Of a stretch of DNA of 37,401 bases, positions 24,600 to 31,746 are shown piece by piece (position 1 is the stretch's first letter; every line of letters starts with the position of its first letter). Position numbers and translations under genes: made by a program. This stretch comes from an uncultured Porphyromonadaceae bacterium (GTDB lineage Bacteria; Bacteroidota; Bacteroidia; Bacteroidales; Muribaculaceae). The notes under the pieces are model-generated. The model saw only the letters and a list, made by a program, of their open reading frames with translations. It was not told where the DNA came from and did not search any database. Location: contig URTA01000022.1 of NCBI GenBank assembly GCA_900550645.1, forward strand, positions 1 through 37,401. The letters are read 5' to 3'.

Positions 24600-25661
24600 T
24601 CAAGACAACTTCTTGTGGTAAATAATCATATGGCAAAATGCCCAGACTCCTGCACCTGTGACTACAGCTCCAATAGCCGTAAATCCGTTACGAAACAATA
24701 TAATGGCTATTATGGCGCACAGTAAATATACCATCATGTATCGGGCGGCACTCTTTATGTGCTTTTTCATTTTGGCCTCTTTCAATTGCACCTCTGCATG
24801 GACTTCTGCAAATCGCTCTTTGACCACAGACGAAACATAGTCCTTGAACAGCTCATCATCAGAGGACACCAAATTGCCGGAGGAGTCAAAGGCGACGGAG
24901 GCTTTCTGGTCACCCATGCTTATTTCCACAAAGGTGAACTCCTCGTATGCCGACAGCGTTTCGGAGTTGGAGAACTTGCCGCTCACTTCATCGGGGTCTA
25001 CACTCTCCTCTTCACCTTTAACTGCGATGTCGCATAAAAACGCATGCCGTACATCAGCTCCGGATTTCCAGACTTCCTCGGCAGAGATGTCCGGCTTCGG
25101 TGTATCCGCATACACGCCCTTGGTTTGCTTAAGCATCTGATAATCATTCAGAGACATTTTTCTGAACGCATACTGGCTAAATACAGAGCCTAATAGTTTC
25201 GGCGCGTTTTGAAGGGCAACAGCGGTGAAGATACAATCTCCATAGCCTTTTTTGCCCTGATTATACACGCTTTGGAACTTGCCCGAGTATATATATATCG
25301 GGAGGTACGATTTCCGCACCTTGCATTTAAGGTTGGCGTTTATTTCCGCAGATACTTCATCAGATAATTTAGATTTGATACTTTCCAGAAGCTCTCCACT
25401 GCATTTTCCAGACAATGCATCCTCGACGAATTCTGTTATCCTCTCATCAGACAGGATGTTTTCGCGGACTCTGCTTATTGCAATATTTTCAGTGAGCAAT
25501 GATTCAAGAACTTTGCCCCCGGTACCTTTCGTATTTTCAACAGGCGAACTTGCCGGATTGGGCTCAAGCGGCAGCTTTGTGCCGCAGTATATGCACTCAT
25601 GGCTACCGCTTGCGGTGACATCGTTCTCACCTCCGCAATTCGGACATATCACTGTTGCCAT
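24600..25661 (-). CDS. Zinc-ribbon protein with C-terminal membrane hairpin (YdjG-like)
   Basis: 353 residues from MATVICPNCGGE; the ATG at 25661 lies 4 bp after the upstream gene's stop and follows TGAAGG, whereas the longer frame would need a GTG inside that gene. N-terminal zinc ribbon CPNC-x14-CIYC (about residues 6-27), a charged middle region with YLPIYIYSGKFQSVYNQGKKGYGD, and two transmembrane segments at the end (YMMVYLLCAIIAIILF and AIGAVVTGAGVWAFCHMII). The layout recalls Bacillus YdjG, a zinc-ribbon membrane partner of the SPFH protein YdjI; the gene pair here fits, but detailed homology is unproven. Confidence 0.75.
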   Translation of the reverse strand: MATVICPNCGGENDVTASGSHECIYCGTKLPLEPNPASSPVENTKGTGGKVLESLLTENIAISRVRENILSDERITEFVEDALSGKCSGELLESIKSKLSDEVSAEINANLKCKVRKSYLPIYIYSGKFQSVYNQGKKGYGDCIFTAVALQNAPKLLGSVFSQYAFRKMSLNDYQMLKQTKGVYADTPKPDISAEEVWKSGADVRHAFLCDIAVKGEEESVDPDEVSGKFSNSETLSAYEEFTFVEISMGDQKASVAFDSSGNLVSSDDELFKDYVSSVVKERFAEVHAEVQLKEAKMKKHIKSAARYMMVYLLCAIIAIILFRNGFTAIGAVVTGAGVWAFCHMIIYHKKLS

Positions 25662-25665
25662 ACCT

Positions 25666-26013
25666 TCATCTGACTTTATTTGAGACACTGTTTGCGGCTA
25701 TCAGCAAAACCGCTTCAACCGCCACGGTTATTATAAGGGCTATCAAGACCCAATTGTCTGAAAACCTGTCGGGCATGAAAAGACCCATGAAATACTGGAT
25801 CGCGCCTATGACGGGAATAATCAGGCTCAGGCTCACTTTGTAGCCGGCTCTCAGTCGCAGCCTGCCGTTTACAGCCAGCAGCAACACCGTTGTCAACGCT
25901 ATGACGACAGTGGTGACAGCGATGTTCGCGCTGCCGTATGCGGTGACTATAAGCCCGATCAGGAGATTGACGACCCCGAAGAGCACGCCAGTGGTAATTA
26001 TCGCCTTGTTCAT
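25666..26013 (-). CDS. Small four-helix membrane protein
   Basis: 115 residues with four hydrophobic segments: ITTGVLFGVVNLLIGLIVTA, ANIAVTTVVIALTTVLLLAV, VSLSLIIPVIGAIQYFMGLF and WVLIALIITVAVEAVLLIAA. There are few charged residues outside loops, and no signal for lipidation. It lies between the SPFH gene (15-bp gap) and the zinc-ribbon gene (4-bp gap), so it is probably part of the same membrane complex. No family recognised. Confidence 0.75.
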   Translation of the reverse strand: MNKAIITTGVLFGVVNLLIGLIVTAYGSANIAVTTVVIALTTVLLLAVNGRLRLRAGYKVSLSLIIPVIGAIQYFMGLFMPDRFSDNWVLIALIITVAVEAVLLIAANSVSNKVR

Positions 26014-26028
26014 ATCTTCATTCTTGGA

Positions 26029-27138
26029 TTATACTGTCGGAAACGGAGGCGGACAATTGTTGAACAGCCCCGAGAAGTCGGCGACATTCCCGATTTTGTC
26101 CCAGTTTGCCATGCCCGGCTTCCATATCAGCGTGTCGGCTGTCAACTGCCGCGCCGCAACCATGTTTTTGACGGCATTACAGTCATACGGGCCTTGCTGC
26201 TGTCCGTTGATGCCGAGATAATAGGACGTTTGTGCAGGGACGGGCGGAGGACACGGAGGACACGCCCTATTCGGGTTGAGGTATTCCTTCGCCATATTCC
26301 CGATCTGCGTGCCTACGCCTATGCCAGCACCGATGCCGACAGCAGAACCGACCATTCCGCCGCCCTCGTTGCCTGCCGCCGTGTCGAGAACGTCAAAAGT
26401 GCGCTCCATCTTGTAATTCTCGCTTCCCATAATCTCAATCCGCGCAAGCGAATCCTTCGTGTCTTTCAGCTTTCGGAAACTGGGGTCGTCCTCGTTCACG
26501 CTTATGGAAATCACGGTGAACATTTCAAGCTCAACTCCGTATGCTGCAAAGACTTCCGCAAGTCCCGCCTTTGCATATTCGGAAATCTCCTCCACATGGG
26601 AGTTGACGTTTATCACGGAAAGACCGTCCGCGTACAGCTTCTTGGAGATCAGGGCGGTAAGCTTTGACATTATCACCCCGCGGAAATAATTCGTGACTTT
26701 CTCGGCGGTAAAAGTAGGCATATTCCCGATAAGCCGTTCCAGGAACAGCCTGGGGTCGGATATATGGAAGCCGTATTGCCCGTATGAGCGGACAGGCACT
26801 ATCACGCCGTACTTCGGGTCTTCGATTTGGATTGGCGTCGCCGTGCCCCACTTGCAGTCGAGCAGTGAAATCCGGTTTACAAACCACACCTCCGCTTGAA
26901 ACGGCGACTGCCCTCCGAAGGGCATGTTGAAAACCTTGTTCAGCAGCGGTATGTTCTCGGACTTTATGGTGTAAGTTCCTGCCGAAAACTCGTCAAATAT
27001 CTGCCCGCCCTTTACAAAGAAGGCGGTCTGGCTCGGGTACACTACCAACTGCGACCCCAAGCGGAGGTCTTCTATAGCCGATTTGTGAACCAACTCCCTG
27101 GTGTTGGCTTCCCATTTTACAACGTTTACTAATGACAT
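26029..27138 (-). CDS. SPFH-domain protein with C-terminal GYF_2 domain (YdjI-like)
   Basis: 369 residues. The SPFH/virion-core-like region covers about 10-225: LGSQLVVYPSQTAFFVKGGQ, FSAGTYTIKSENIPLLNKVF, VWFVNRISLLDCKWGT, YGQYGFHISDPRLFLERLIGN, and the conserved end YGVELEMFTVISISV. A Gly-rich stretch (GGGMVGSAVGIGAGIGVG) and a Pro/Cys linker lead to a GYF_2 (DUF4339) domain at about 308-360 (YYLGINGQQQGPY and LIWKPGMANWDKI). SPFH proteins assemble on membranes, and YdjI-type members act in membrane stress with PspA. Its start overlaps the SelO-like gene's end by 10 bp. Confidence 0.85.
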   Translation of the reverse strand: MSLVNVVKWEANTRELVHKSAIEDLRLGSQLVVYPSQTAFFVKGGQIFDEFSAGTYTIKSENIPLLNKVFNMPFGGQSPFQAEVWFVNRISLLDCKWGTATPIQIEDPKYGVIVPVRSYGQYGFHISDPRLFLERLIGNMPTFTAEKVTNYFRGVIMSKLTALISKKLYADGLSVINVNSHVEEISEYAKAGLAEVFAAYGVELEMFTVISISVNEDDPSFRKLKDTKDSLARIEIMGSENYKMERTFDVLDTAAGNEGGGMVGSAVGIGAGIGVGTQIGNMAKEYLNPNRACPPCPPPVPAQTSYYLGINGQQQGPYDCNAVKNMVAARQLTADTLIWKPGMANWDKIGNVADFSGLFNNCPPPFPTV

Positions 27139-27968
27139 ATCAGCATTAAGTTATATCTGGAGAAGACATTTTCTATTCGAGAGAAATCAACATACTCGCC
27201 TAATACACCTGCAATATCAAGTATTATATTATAAGCGAATATCAACTCTCTTTCAAAGAGGTCTACATAATGACGTTGAGAGTCTACGTTGTCATAGGGA
27301 TGTGATGGAGAACAAGCCAATTCAAAATCAAGCAATTCTAATGCCCATGTTATGTTTTGGGATGTAATTGCGTTGTGAAGTATGCCGTGCTTATGCAGCG
27401 TAGATAACGCGCGTACAATCACTTCCGCCGCAATTAAGTGCTTTGGCAATTCTTCGTGTATATTGAATTTAGAAGGCCACTTTCGGACATATTCCTCAAC
27501 ACAGCTCTTGTCAATGAACAGGGCATCGCTTACCCGGAAAGGACACTCTACTGAATATTGTAGCAATATGGGGTTTATACTACGGTCATGACATACCTGA
27601 ATAGGATTATCAAGTTCGAGGACATACTCCATTCTGTTTGTCAGTATGCCTAACGATGCCACCTCATTGCCAAGCACAAAATCCCGAATAGCATCCTGCT
27701 TTAATAACAGTCCCCAAACATCAAATATAGACTCGGCAGTCTTGATATATGAGGCAGTAGTATAACTCAACCCATTACCTTTACTGATGATGTATCGGTT
27801 TTCCTCATCTCTTCCAACGATGAAACTGCGTCCATGTTGTGGAGAAACCACAGTAATGATTTTTTCGCCCCTTTCATCTCGAAAGAATGGATACACAGGA
27901 CGCGGCACTGCTGAATCAGCAGCGCGAACAATAGAATATGGGCAGCTATGTGCACGTAAATTATACAT
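27129..27968 (-). CDS. SelO-like protein-kinase-fold protein, likely catalytically altered
   Basis: 279 residues from MYNLRAHSCP (ATG 27968). Landmarks follow the SelO (YdiU) order: RYIISKGNG (K63, the beta-3 Lys position), FVLGNEVASLGI (E102, helix C; SelO has SEAMHYLGI), SVECPFRVSDALF (SelO APSHLRFGHFEHF), GILHNAITSQNI (198-206; SelO AHGVMNTDNM) and LLDFELA (D214; SelO LDYGPFG). SelO enzymes AMPylate proteins. Here the catalytic Asp of the N-T-D-N loop is Gln204, while N205 and D214 for metal remain; the protein is also much shorter than SelO (about 480). A pseudo-enzyme or a changed chemistry is possible. Position beside a radical SAM maturase suggests a role in peptide modification or sensing. 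Confidence 0.55.
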   Translation of the reverse strand: MYNLRAHSCPYSIVRAADSAVPRPVYPFFRDERGEKIITVVSPQHGRSFIVGRDEENRYIISKGNGLSYTTASYIKTAESIFDVWGLLLKQDAIRDFVLGNEVASLGILTNRMEYVLELDNPIQVCHDRSINPILLQYSVECPFRVSDALFIDKSCVEEYVRKWPSKFNIHEELPKHLIAAEVIVRALSTLHKHGILHNAITSQNITWALELLDFELACSPSHPYDNVDSQRHYVDLFERELIFAYNIILDIAGVLGEYVDFSRIENVFSRYNLMLICH

Positions 27969-27983
27969 AATACATATTCGAGA

Positions 27984-28025
27984 GAGTGATGAAAACATTG
28001 GTCGAAACCATTGCCTTCATCACTC
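27984..28025 (-). other. Long hairpin between peptide gene and SelO-like gene
   Basis: A 10-bp perfect outer stem (27984-27993 with 28016-28025) continues inward through two G-U pairs and five more pairs with one A-A mismatch. It starts 9 bp after the peptide gene stop and ends 15 bp before the SelO-like ATG. No T-tract follows, so it is more likely a partial terminator, RNA-stability element or processing site than a full terminator. Confidence 0.6.
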
Positions 28026-28034
28026 AGTTAGAAT

Positions 28035-28136
28035 TTAGGCCGAACGATATGCGATACCGCACTGCGACTGGAAATTCCTCGGGCAATTAGACATACAAAC
28101 GATGTCAGTAGCCACAGAAACTTTGAGCGTTTTCAT
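28035..28136 (-). CDS. 33-residue Cys-containing peptide, candidate RiPP precursor
   Basis: A short open frame in the 235-bp space between the radical SAM and SelO-like genes: ATG 28136, TAA at 28037-28035. It begins MKTLKVSVATDIV and ends with a core holding three cysteines (C14, C18, C26): CMSNCPRNFQSQCG, then IAYRSA. Small Cys-rich peptides next to a radical SAM/SPASM enzyme with a PqqD-like domain are the usual layout for a modified peptide precursor. The hairpin just after it also fits differential expression. There is no double-Gly leader site. Without homologues, coding status is not certain. Confidence 0.5.
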   Translation of the reverse strand: MKTLKVSVATDIVCMSNCPRNFQSQCGIAYRSA

Positions 28137-28203
28137 GCTTCGTCTTAATTTAGAGGTTGTCACCATAGTTTAGGGACATGGCGTTTATCCTATCCACATA
28201 CTG

Positions 28204-29730
28204 CTATATCTCAAAGACTCGATAAAGAGCCTTACGTTCATAATCTGGGAGAGATTGGATCGCATCATCAACAGATTTGCCTCGTAACGGGTCATATCCT
28301 TCCTGCATCTTTGTTGCCAAAGAAAAACGTTCCTTCGCCATGTAACAGCAATTTTCAGCCGCCTTCTTCCAAGAGCCATGTTCACTATAACCAAGTCCAG
28401 GGCAAAGATTGCAATAACCGCAATAATCGTGTAATCCGCACTCGTCATATTGTCGCAAAGTCGCCTTTCTCCACTCCTTCAATGATTCAGAATTCGAGAG
28501 AATCTCCTCTAATGATGTTTCCATTAGATTGCCAAACTCCAGATGGAATGAACAACAAGGCATTAATGCTCCATTCGGAGATATGCAAAACGTGGTTACG
28601 GCTGCACCACAGCCATTTGCATCCAGATTACGCTCTTGCCCTCCGAAATTGGGAGCTTCTTTCCCTACGTACAATGGTATATTGTCATCTCTCAATGCGA
28701 CTTCCAATTCGGAATGGTTTAAGCGAAGATATCGAGCACATTTGTCGCCTTCTACAGAATCACTGATGCTTAATTCAAATTGAGGGTAAGCCCCCAATTT
28801 ATGCGCTAATTCAGCCACGCCCCTGTACGATTTTACGTTTGGACGCATAATGCAGCATTTTACATTTAGAGGCACGCTCATCTTTGATAGCCGCTCTAAA
28901 ACATCTGTTGATTTCTGCCATGAACCGTCAACCCGTGTGATATAGTCATGAACTTGAGGTATTGCGCTATATATTGAGACTCCAACGAGAAGGGGATAAT
29001 AGCCAGCCAGCCTTTCTACATCATTGACTATGCTCTGTCCATTTGTAAAGACCGCAAATGCTATTCCTTTTTTATGGATATAATCTATTATTTCCCAGCA
29101 CAATGGGTTGGAAAATGGATCGCCACCTGATAGGGTTATCTTTGTCACCCCACTGTCGTAAAGCTGGTCAATCACATCATGATATTGACCGAGAGACATA
29201 CTCTTGACCGAATTACGCCCATTATTCTCGCTGTCATTTCGCGTCGCCCCTACGTTATAGCAATGAATGCACTTCTCCGAACAATTATAAGTCAGCTCAA
29301 GCATCACAGCAGTAACACCGCCTACCTTCTCGGCGTATGCCATTTCAGCATTGCTCATTTCGAAGGGCAACTTTTCTATGGTCGGCTTCGGTTTAGTGAA
29401 CTTATGTGTCCGTTTCCATTCTGAAAGCGTATGACGATATTCGTTGACTCCATTCTCTGTAACAAGTTCCTGTGTAACAAGATTCAGCTGTGCAAGTTGT
29501 TGTATGAAAGGATGCAAATCATTCTCTGACAATCCGCATTCCCCCGAAAGCTCAGCCAGGGACATTTTGCCATTAGTCGGAATTGATAAAATGACGCCCA
29601 TTACATCCGCACTGACATCCTCAAAGAAATAAGCCATGCCTTCAAGCAGATTATACATCAGCGCAGCATGATGCTGCGCATCATAACGCCCACAAGTCCA
29701 TTCGGGACGATAGAAATCGGTTGCTCTCAT
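28204..29730 (-). CDS. Radical SAM/SPASM peptide maturase with PqqD-like N-terminus
   Basis: 508 residues. N-terminal region (about 20-95), with YFFEDVSADVMGVIL, LAELSGECGLSENDLHPFI and LAQLNLVTQE, resembles a PqqD/RRE peptide-binding winged helix. The radical SAM core has CSEKCIHC (C150, C154, C157 for the 4Fe-4S cluster) and SGGDPF (201-206) for SAM. The C-terminal SPASM region has C374, C382, C392/C393, C431, C437, C440, C443 and C461/C462 for auxiliary clusters. This architecture belongs to enzymes that crosslink or epimerise ribosomal peptides. It follows the 85-residue gene by 12 bp and precedes the 33-residue peptide gene. Confidence 0.88.
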   Translation of the reverse strand: MRATDFYRPEWTCGRYDAQHHAALMYNLLEGMAYFFEDVSADVMGVILSIPTNGKMSLAELSGECGLSENDLHPFIQQLAQLNLVTQELVTENGVNEYRHTLSEWKRTHKFTKPKPTIEKLPFEMSNAEMAYAEKVGGVTAVMLELTYNCSEKCIHCYNVGATRNDSENNGRNSVKSMSLGQYHDVIDQLYDSGVTKITLSGGDPFSNPLCWEIIDYIHKKGIAFAVFTNGQSIVNDVERLAGYYPLLVGVSIYSAIPQVHDYITRVDGSWQKSTDVLERLSKMSVPLNVKCCIMRPNVKSYRGVAELAHKLGAYPQFELSISDSVEGDKCARYLRLNHSELEVALRDDNIPLYVGKEAPNFGGQERNLDANGCGAAVTTFCISPNGALMPCCSFHLEFGNLMETSLEEILSNSESLKEWRKATLRQYDECGLHDYCGYCNLCPGLGYSEHGSWKKAAENCCYMAKERFSLATKMQEGYDPLRGKSVDDAIQSLPDYERKALYRVFEI

Positions 29731-29742
29731 TGCTTTTTACCT

Positions 29743-30000
29743 TCAGTCAATTCTATCAGGGTCTTTTGAGGTTTTTCGTGCAAATAGAATTCCATCTGCC
29801 CTATAGAGTTCTTCTATATTAGCGACATCCACCCGAATGGAAGCCCCCTTTGCAAGAGTATCAATGACCACAACACTTCCCCCATTGCGTTTAATGAGAT
29901 TTTCCCTCATTGCCTCTAATATCTCCTCTTGCTCTTTTTCATCACCAGCTATTCTGGCTTTTGTAAAGGCGATTTTTAAATTTCCGAACTCAATATCCAT
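29743..30000 (-). CDS. 85-residue protein at the head of the radical SAM operon
   Basis: Starts MDIEFGNLKIAFTKARIAGD at the ATG at 30000; the open frame extends to a TTG at 30012, a less likely start. An N-terminal helical, charged half (EKEQEEILEAMRENLIKRN) is followed by a beta-like half (GGSVVVIDTLAKGASIRVDV, then GILFARKTSKDPDRID). It has no Cys, no leader motif and no membrane segment. It could be a partner protein of the maturase or, less likely, a precursor. Only a one-base-short TATTTTG box was found just upstream, so its promoter is not settled; read-through from the RNA gene upstream is another possibility. Confidence 0.65.
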   Translation of the reverse strand: MDIEFGNLKIAFTKARIAGDEKEQEEILEAMRENLIKRNGGSVVVIDTLAKGASIRVDVANIEELYRADGILFARKTSKDPDRID

Positions 30001-30066
30001 ATTATTAATCAAAATAGTTTGTGCGCTTGCGGCTCGAGAGCGCGGGTGTTGGGTTAGGATATTAAC

Positions 30067-30109
30067 AAAAAAAGGTGAGCCGCTTGCGTCCCTCGGCAGC
30101 GGCGTTCAC
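30067..30109 (-). terminator. Rho-independent terminator of the small RNA
   Basis: Minus-strand stem GTGA + GCCGCT (30109-30106, 30103-30098) pairs with AGCGGC + TCAC (30084-30079, 30078-30075); one C follows, then seven T (30073-30067). Direction is clearly minus. Confidence 0.82.
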
Positions 30110-30323
30110 TGCATTGCCCAATAGGATAGATGACGCGATAGCAACTCACGGCAAGCCATATCGTTGCCGCCCATTGGCGGCACGCTTGGTCGTGTGAGAA
30201 ACAGTCCCGCTGTCTCTGTGCTATAGGTTGGACAAGGTGGTGATTTGTCAATGCCAGAGGAGGCGAAAACCTTCCTGTAATATGTCTGCCATTTCGCGGC
30301 TTACCGGTCACAGCCGCTTGATG
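30067..30323 (-). ncRNA. Structured small RNA gene of about 257 nt, unidentified
   Basis: A self-contained transcription unit with no good ORF. A consensus promoter starts it near 30323 and a terminator with seven T ends it at 30067. Inside are a 6-bp hairpin (30317-30312 with 30301-30296), a 7-bp hairpin with loop AATG (30182-30176 with 30171-30165), and an ACAG/CTGT-centred stem. I looked for RNase P and tmRNA signatures and found none. A 6S-like or Bacteroidales-1-type RNA is possible but not shown. Alternatively it is a regulated leader of the downstream operon: the 5' hairpin arm could also pair with the terminator arm. Confidence 0.6.
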
Positions 30324-30329
30324 ACACCG

Positions 30330-30362
30330 CAAAATTAGGAATTACCCTCTGAATAATCCAAA
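30330..30362 (-). promoter_or_regulatory. Promoter of the small RNA gene
   Basis: Minus-strand TTTG (30362-30359), 21 bp spacer, TAATTTTG (30337-30330): an exact Bacteroidetes consensus, in an AT-rich patch about 60 bp past the glycosyltransferase stop. Confidence 0.8.
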
Positions 30363-30423
30363 TATTTTACGTTAAAATTTCACAACGTGGCATTTCGGGC
30401 GTAGCCGCGTGTTTTCACTGCTT

Positions 30424-31536
30424 TTAGTTGCTGCGCAGTATGTCGATATAATATTGCACATATTCATCGACGGCTCGATCCCAGTCGAACATTGCCGCCC
30501 TCGCTTTCAGTGCCGCCGCTTTCGCTGTCGGGTCGGACGCATAATCTGCAAGTCCCTCCTTTACCACCTGCGCCATCTCGCGAGCGTCAAACGACTTGAA
30601 ATAATAGCACACATCGCCCCCGATTTCGGGCAAAGATGTCAGCTCTGTTATGAAGGACGGCTTGCCGAAACACATAGCCTCTGCCACCGGCAGCCCGAAC
30701 CCCTCTGAACGCGAAGGGAATACAAGTCCCTTGCAACGGCTGAGCAACGCCGCTTTCTGCTCGCTCGACACACGGCCTACGACGATGACATTGGTCAGGT
30801 TATTGGCTTCAATGGCCTCGTAAACAAGCTGTTCCTGCCGCTTGTCTCCAGTGCCGGCAAGCACAAGGTGCTCATCGGGCAAATGCCGCATCATCTCGAG
30901 AATCAACAGGACATTCTTCTTGCGAACCCAACGGGATATGTGAAACAGGAACTCATCGGGCAAACGCATGCCGGACAGCACGGAGGAATAGTCCGTGTCC
31001 GGGTTATAGAGGTTCGTCACCCCGTTGTATATCACGCGAGAGGGCTGCGGCGCGACAAGGTGGCTCTTGACATCGTCTCGCGTGGATTTCGATATGAACG
31101 AGAGATGCGTCATTTGGTTGACCCGACGCTGTGTCACAAACGTTTTCTTGCGCTTGTGAACGTCTGATATGTCGTTGTGCAGGTAGTTCAGGTCATGGAT
31201 AGTCATCAGCTGAAGCGGCGCGAACTTGACACGGTACTTGAACATTTGGTTGGTCCAGTGCAGCATGTCAAATTTCGGCAGGAGCAATTTCCGGAATGGC
31301 TGGAAAACACCAAACTTCAGGCAGGCTTTCTTCAGCCCCTTTATTGTGAAATAATCAACGTCGCCGCCGTATGCCCCGACCTGCTTTTCATCAACGATGA
31401 AGGTCATCCTTATGCCGAAGTTCCGCTCCAACTCTGCTGCACGGCTTGCGAGGCGCATGGCGATGCTGTTTTCAAATTCGCCCAGGCCGATGTTGAGCAA
31501 ATGGGAGTTGGTCATTGATATTGCAAGTCTTTTCAT
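30424..31536 (-). CDS. Glycosyltransferase, GT-B fold (GT4-like)
   Basis: 370 residues. The N-terminal Rossmann domain has LLNIGLGEFENSIAMRLA and LMTIHDLNYLHND; the C-terminal donor domain has FHISRWVRKKNVLLILEMM, LVLAGTG, IVVGRVSSEQKAALLSRC and the diagnostic GFGLPVAEAMCFGKP (E-x7-E type nucleotide-sugar site). Transfer of an activated sugar to a lipid or glycan acceptor on the cytosolic membrane face is expected; the donor is unknown. It is monocistronic, with its own promoter divergent from alanine dehydrogenase. Confidence 0.9.
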   Translation of the reverse strand: MKRLAISMTNSHLLNIGLGEFENSIAMRLASRAAELERNFGIRMTFIVDEKQVGAYGGDVDYFTIKGLKKACLKFGVFQPFRKLLLPKFDMLHWTNQMFKYRVKFAPLQLMTIHDLNYLHNDISDVHKRKKTFVTQRRVNQMTHLSFISKSTRDDVKSHLVAPQPSRVIYNGVTNLYNPDTDYSSVLSGMRLPDEFLFHISRWVRKKNVLLILEMMRHLPDEHLVLAGTGDKRQEQLVYEAIEANNLTNVIVVGRVSSEQKAALLSRCKGLVFPSRSEGFGLPVAEAMCFGKPSFITELTSLPEIGGDVCYYFKSFDAREMAQVVKEGLADYASDPTAKAAALKARAAMFDWDRAVDEYVQYYIDILRSN

Positions 31537-31574
31537 GGCTCTGCTTCGTGAATGGCTTCAGTTTGATTACGGCG

Positions 31575-31606
31575 CAAAGTTACAAAACGGGCTGCACATC
31601 CCCAAA
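31575..31606 (-). promoter_or_regulatory. Promoter of the glycosyltransferase gene
   Basis: Minus-strand TTTG (31606-31603), 20 bp spacer, TAACTTTG (31582-31575): exact consensus. Transcription would start near 31568, a 32-nt leader. Confidence 0.82.
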
Positions 31607-31666
31607 AACGAGGCGCGTAAAAGGGCAGCCTGCAGATGCAAATGGAAGAGTCAAGGAGCGATAAAA

Positions 31667-31697
31667 TTTGCCCGACGGAAATTTTGTTGTACTTTTG
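31667..31697 (+). promoter_or_regulatory. Promoter of the alanine dehydrogenase gene
   Basis: TTTG (31667-31670), 19 bp spacer, TACTTTTG (31690-31697): exact consensus. The predicted start near 31704 shows that in-frame codons from 31636 are not translated. It is back-to-back with the glycosyltransferase promoter. Confidence 0.8.
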
Positions 31698-31746
31698 CAA
31701 TGGCGTAGTCCGCCTCGGCGGTGCTGCCCGTAACCTCAAAACATTT

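Noticed and set aside
30067..30323. RNase P RNA or tmRNA identity for the small RNA
   Set aside because: No GAGGAAAGTCC-type core, no ACAGAA region, and no tRNA-like CCA end.
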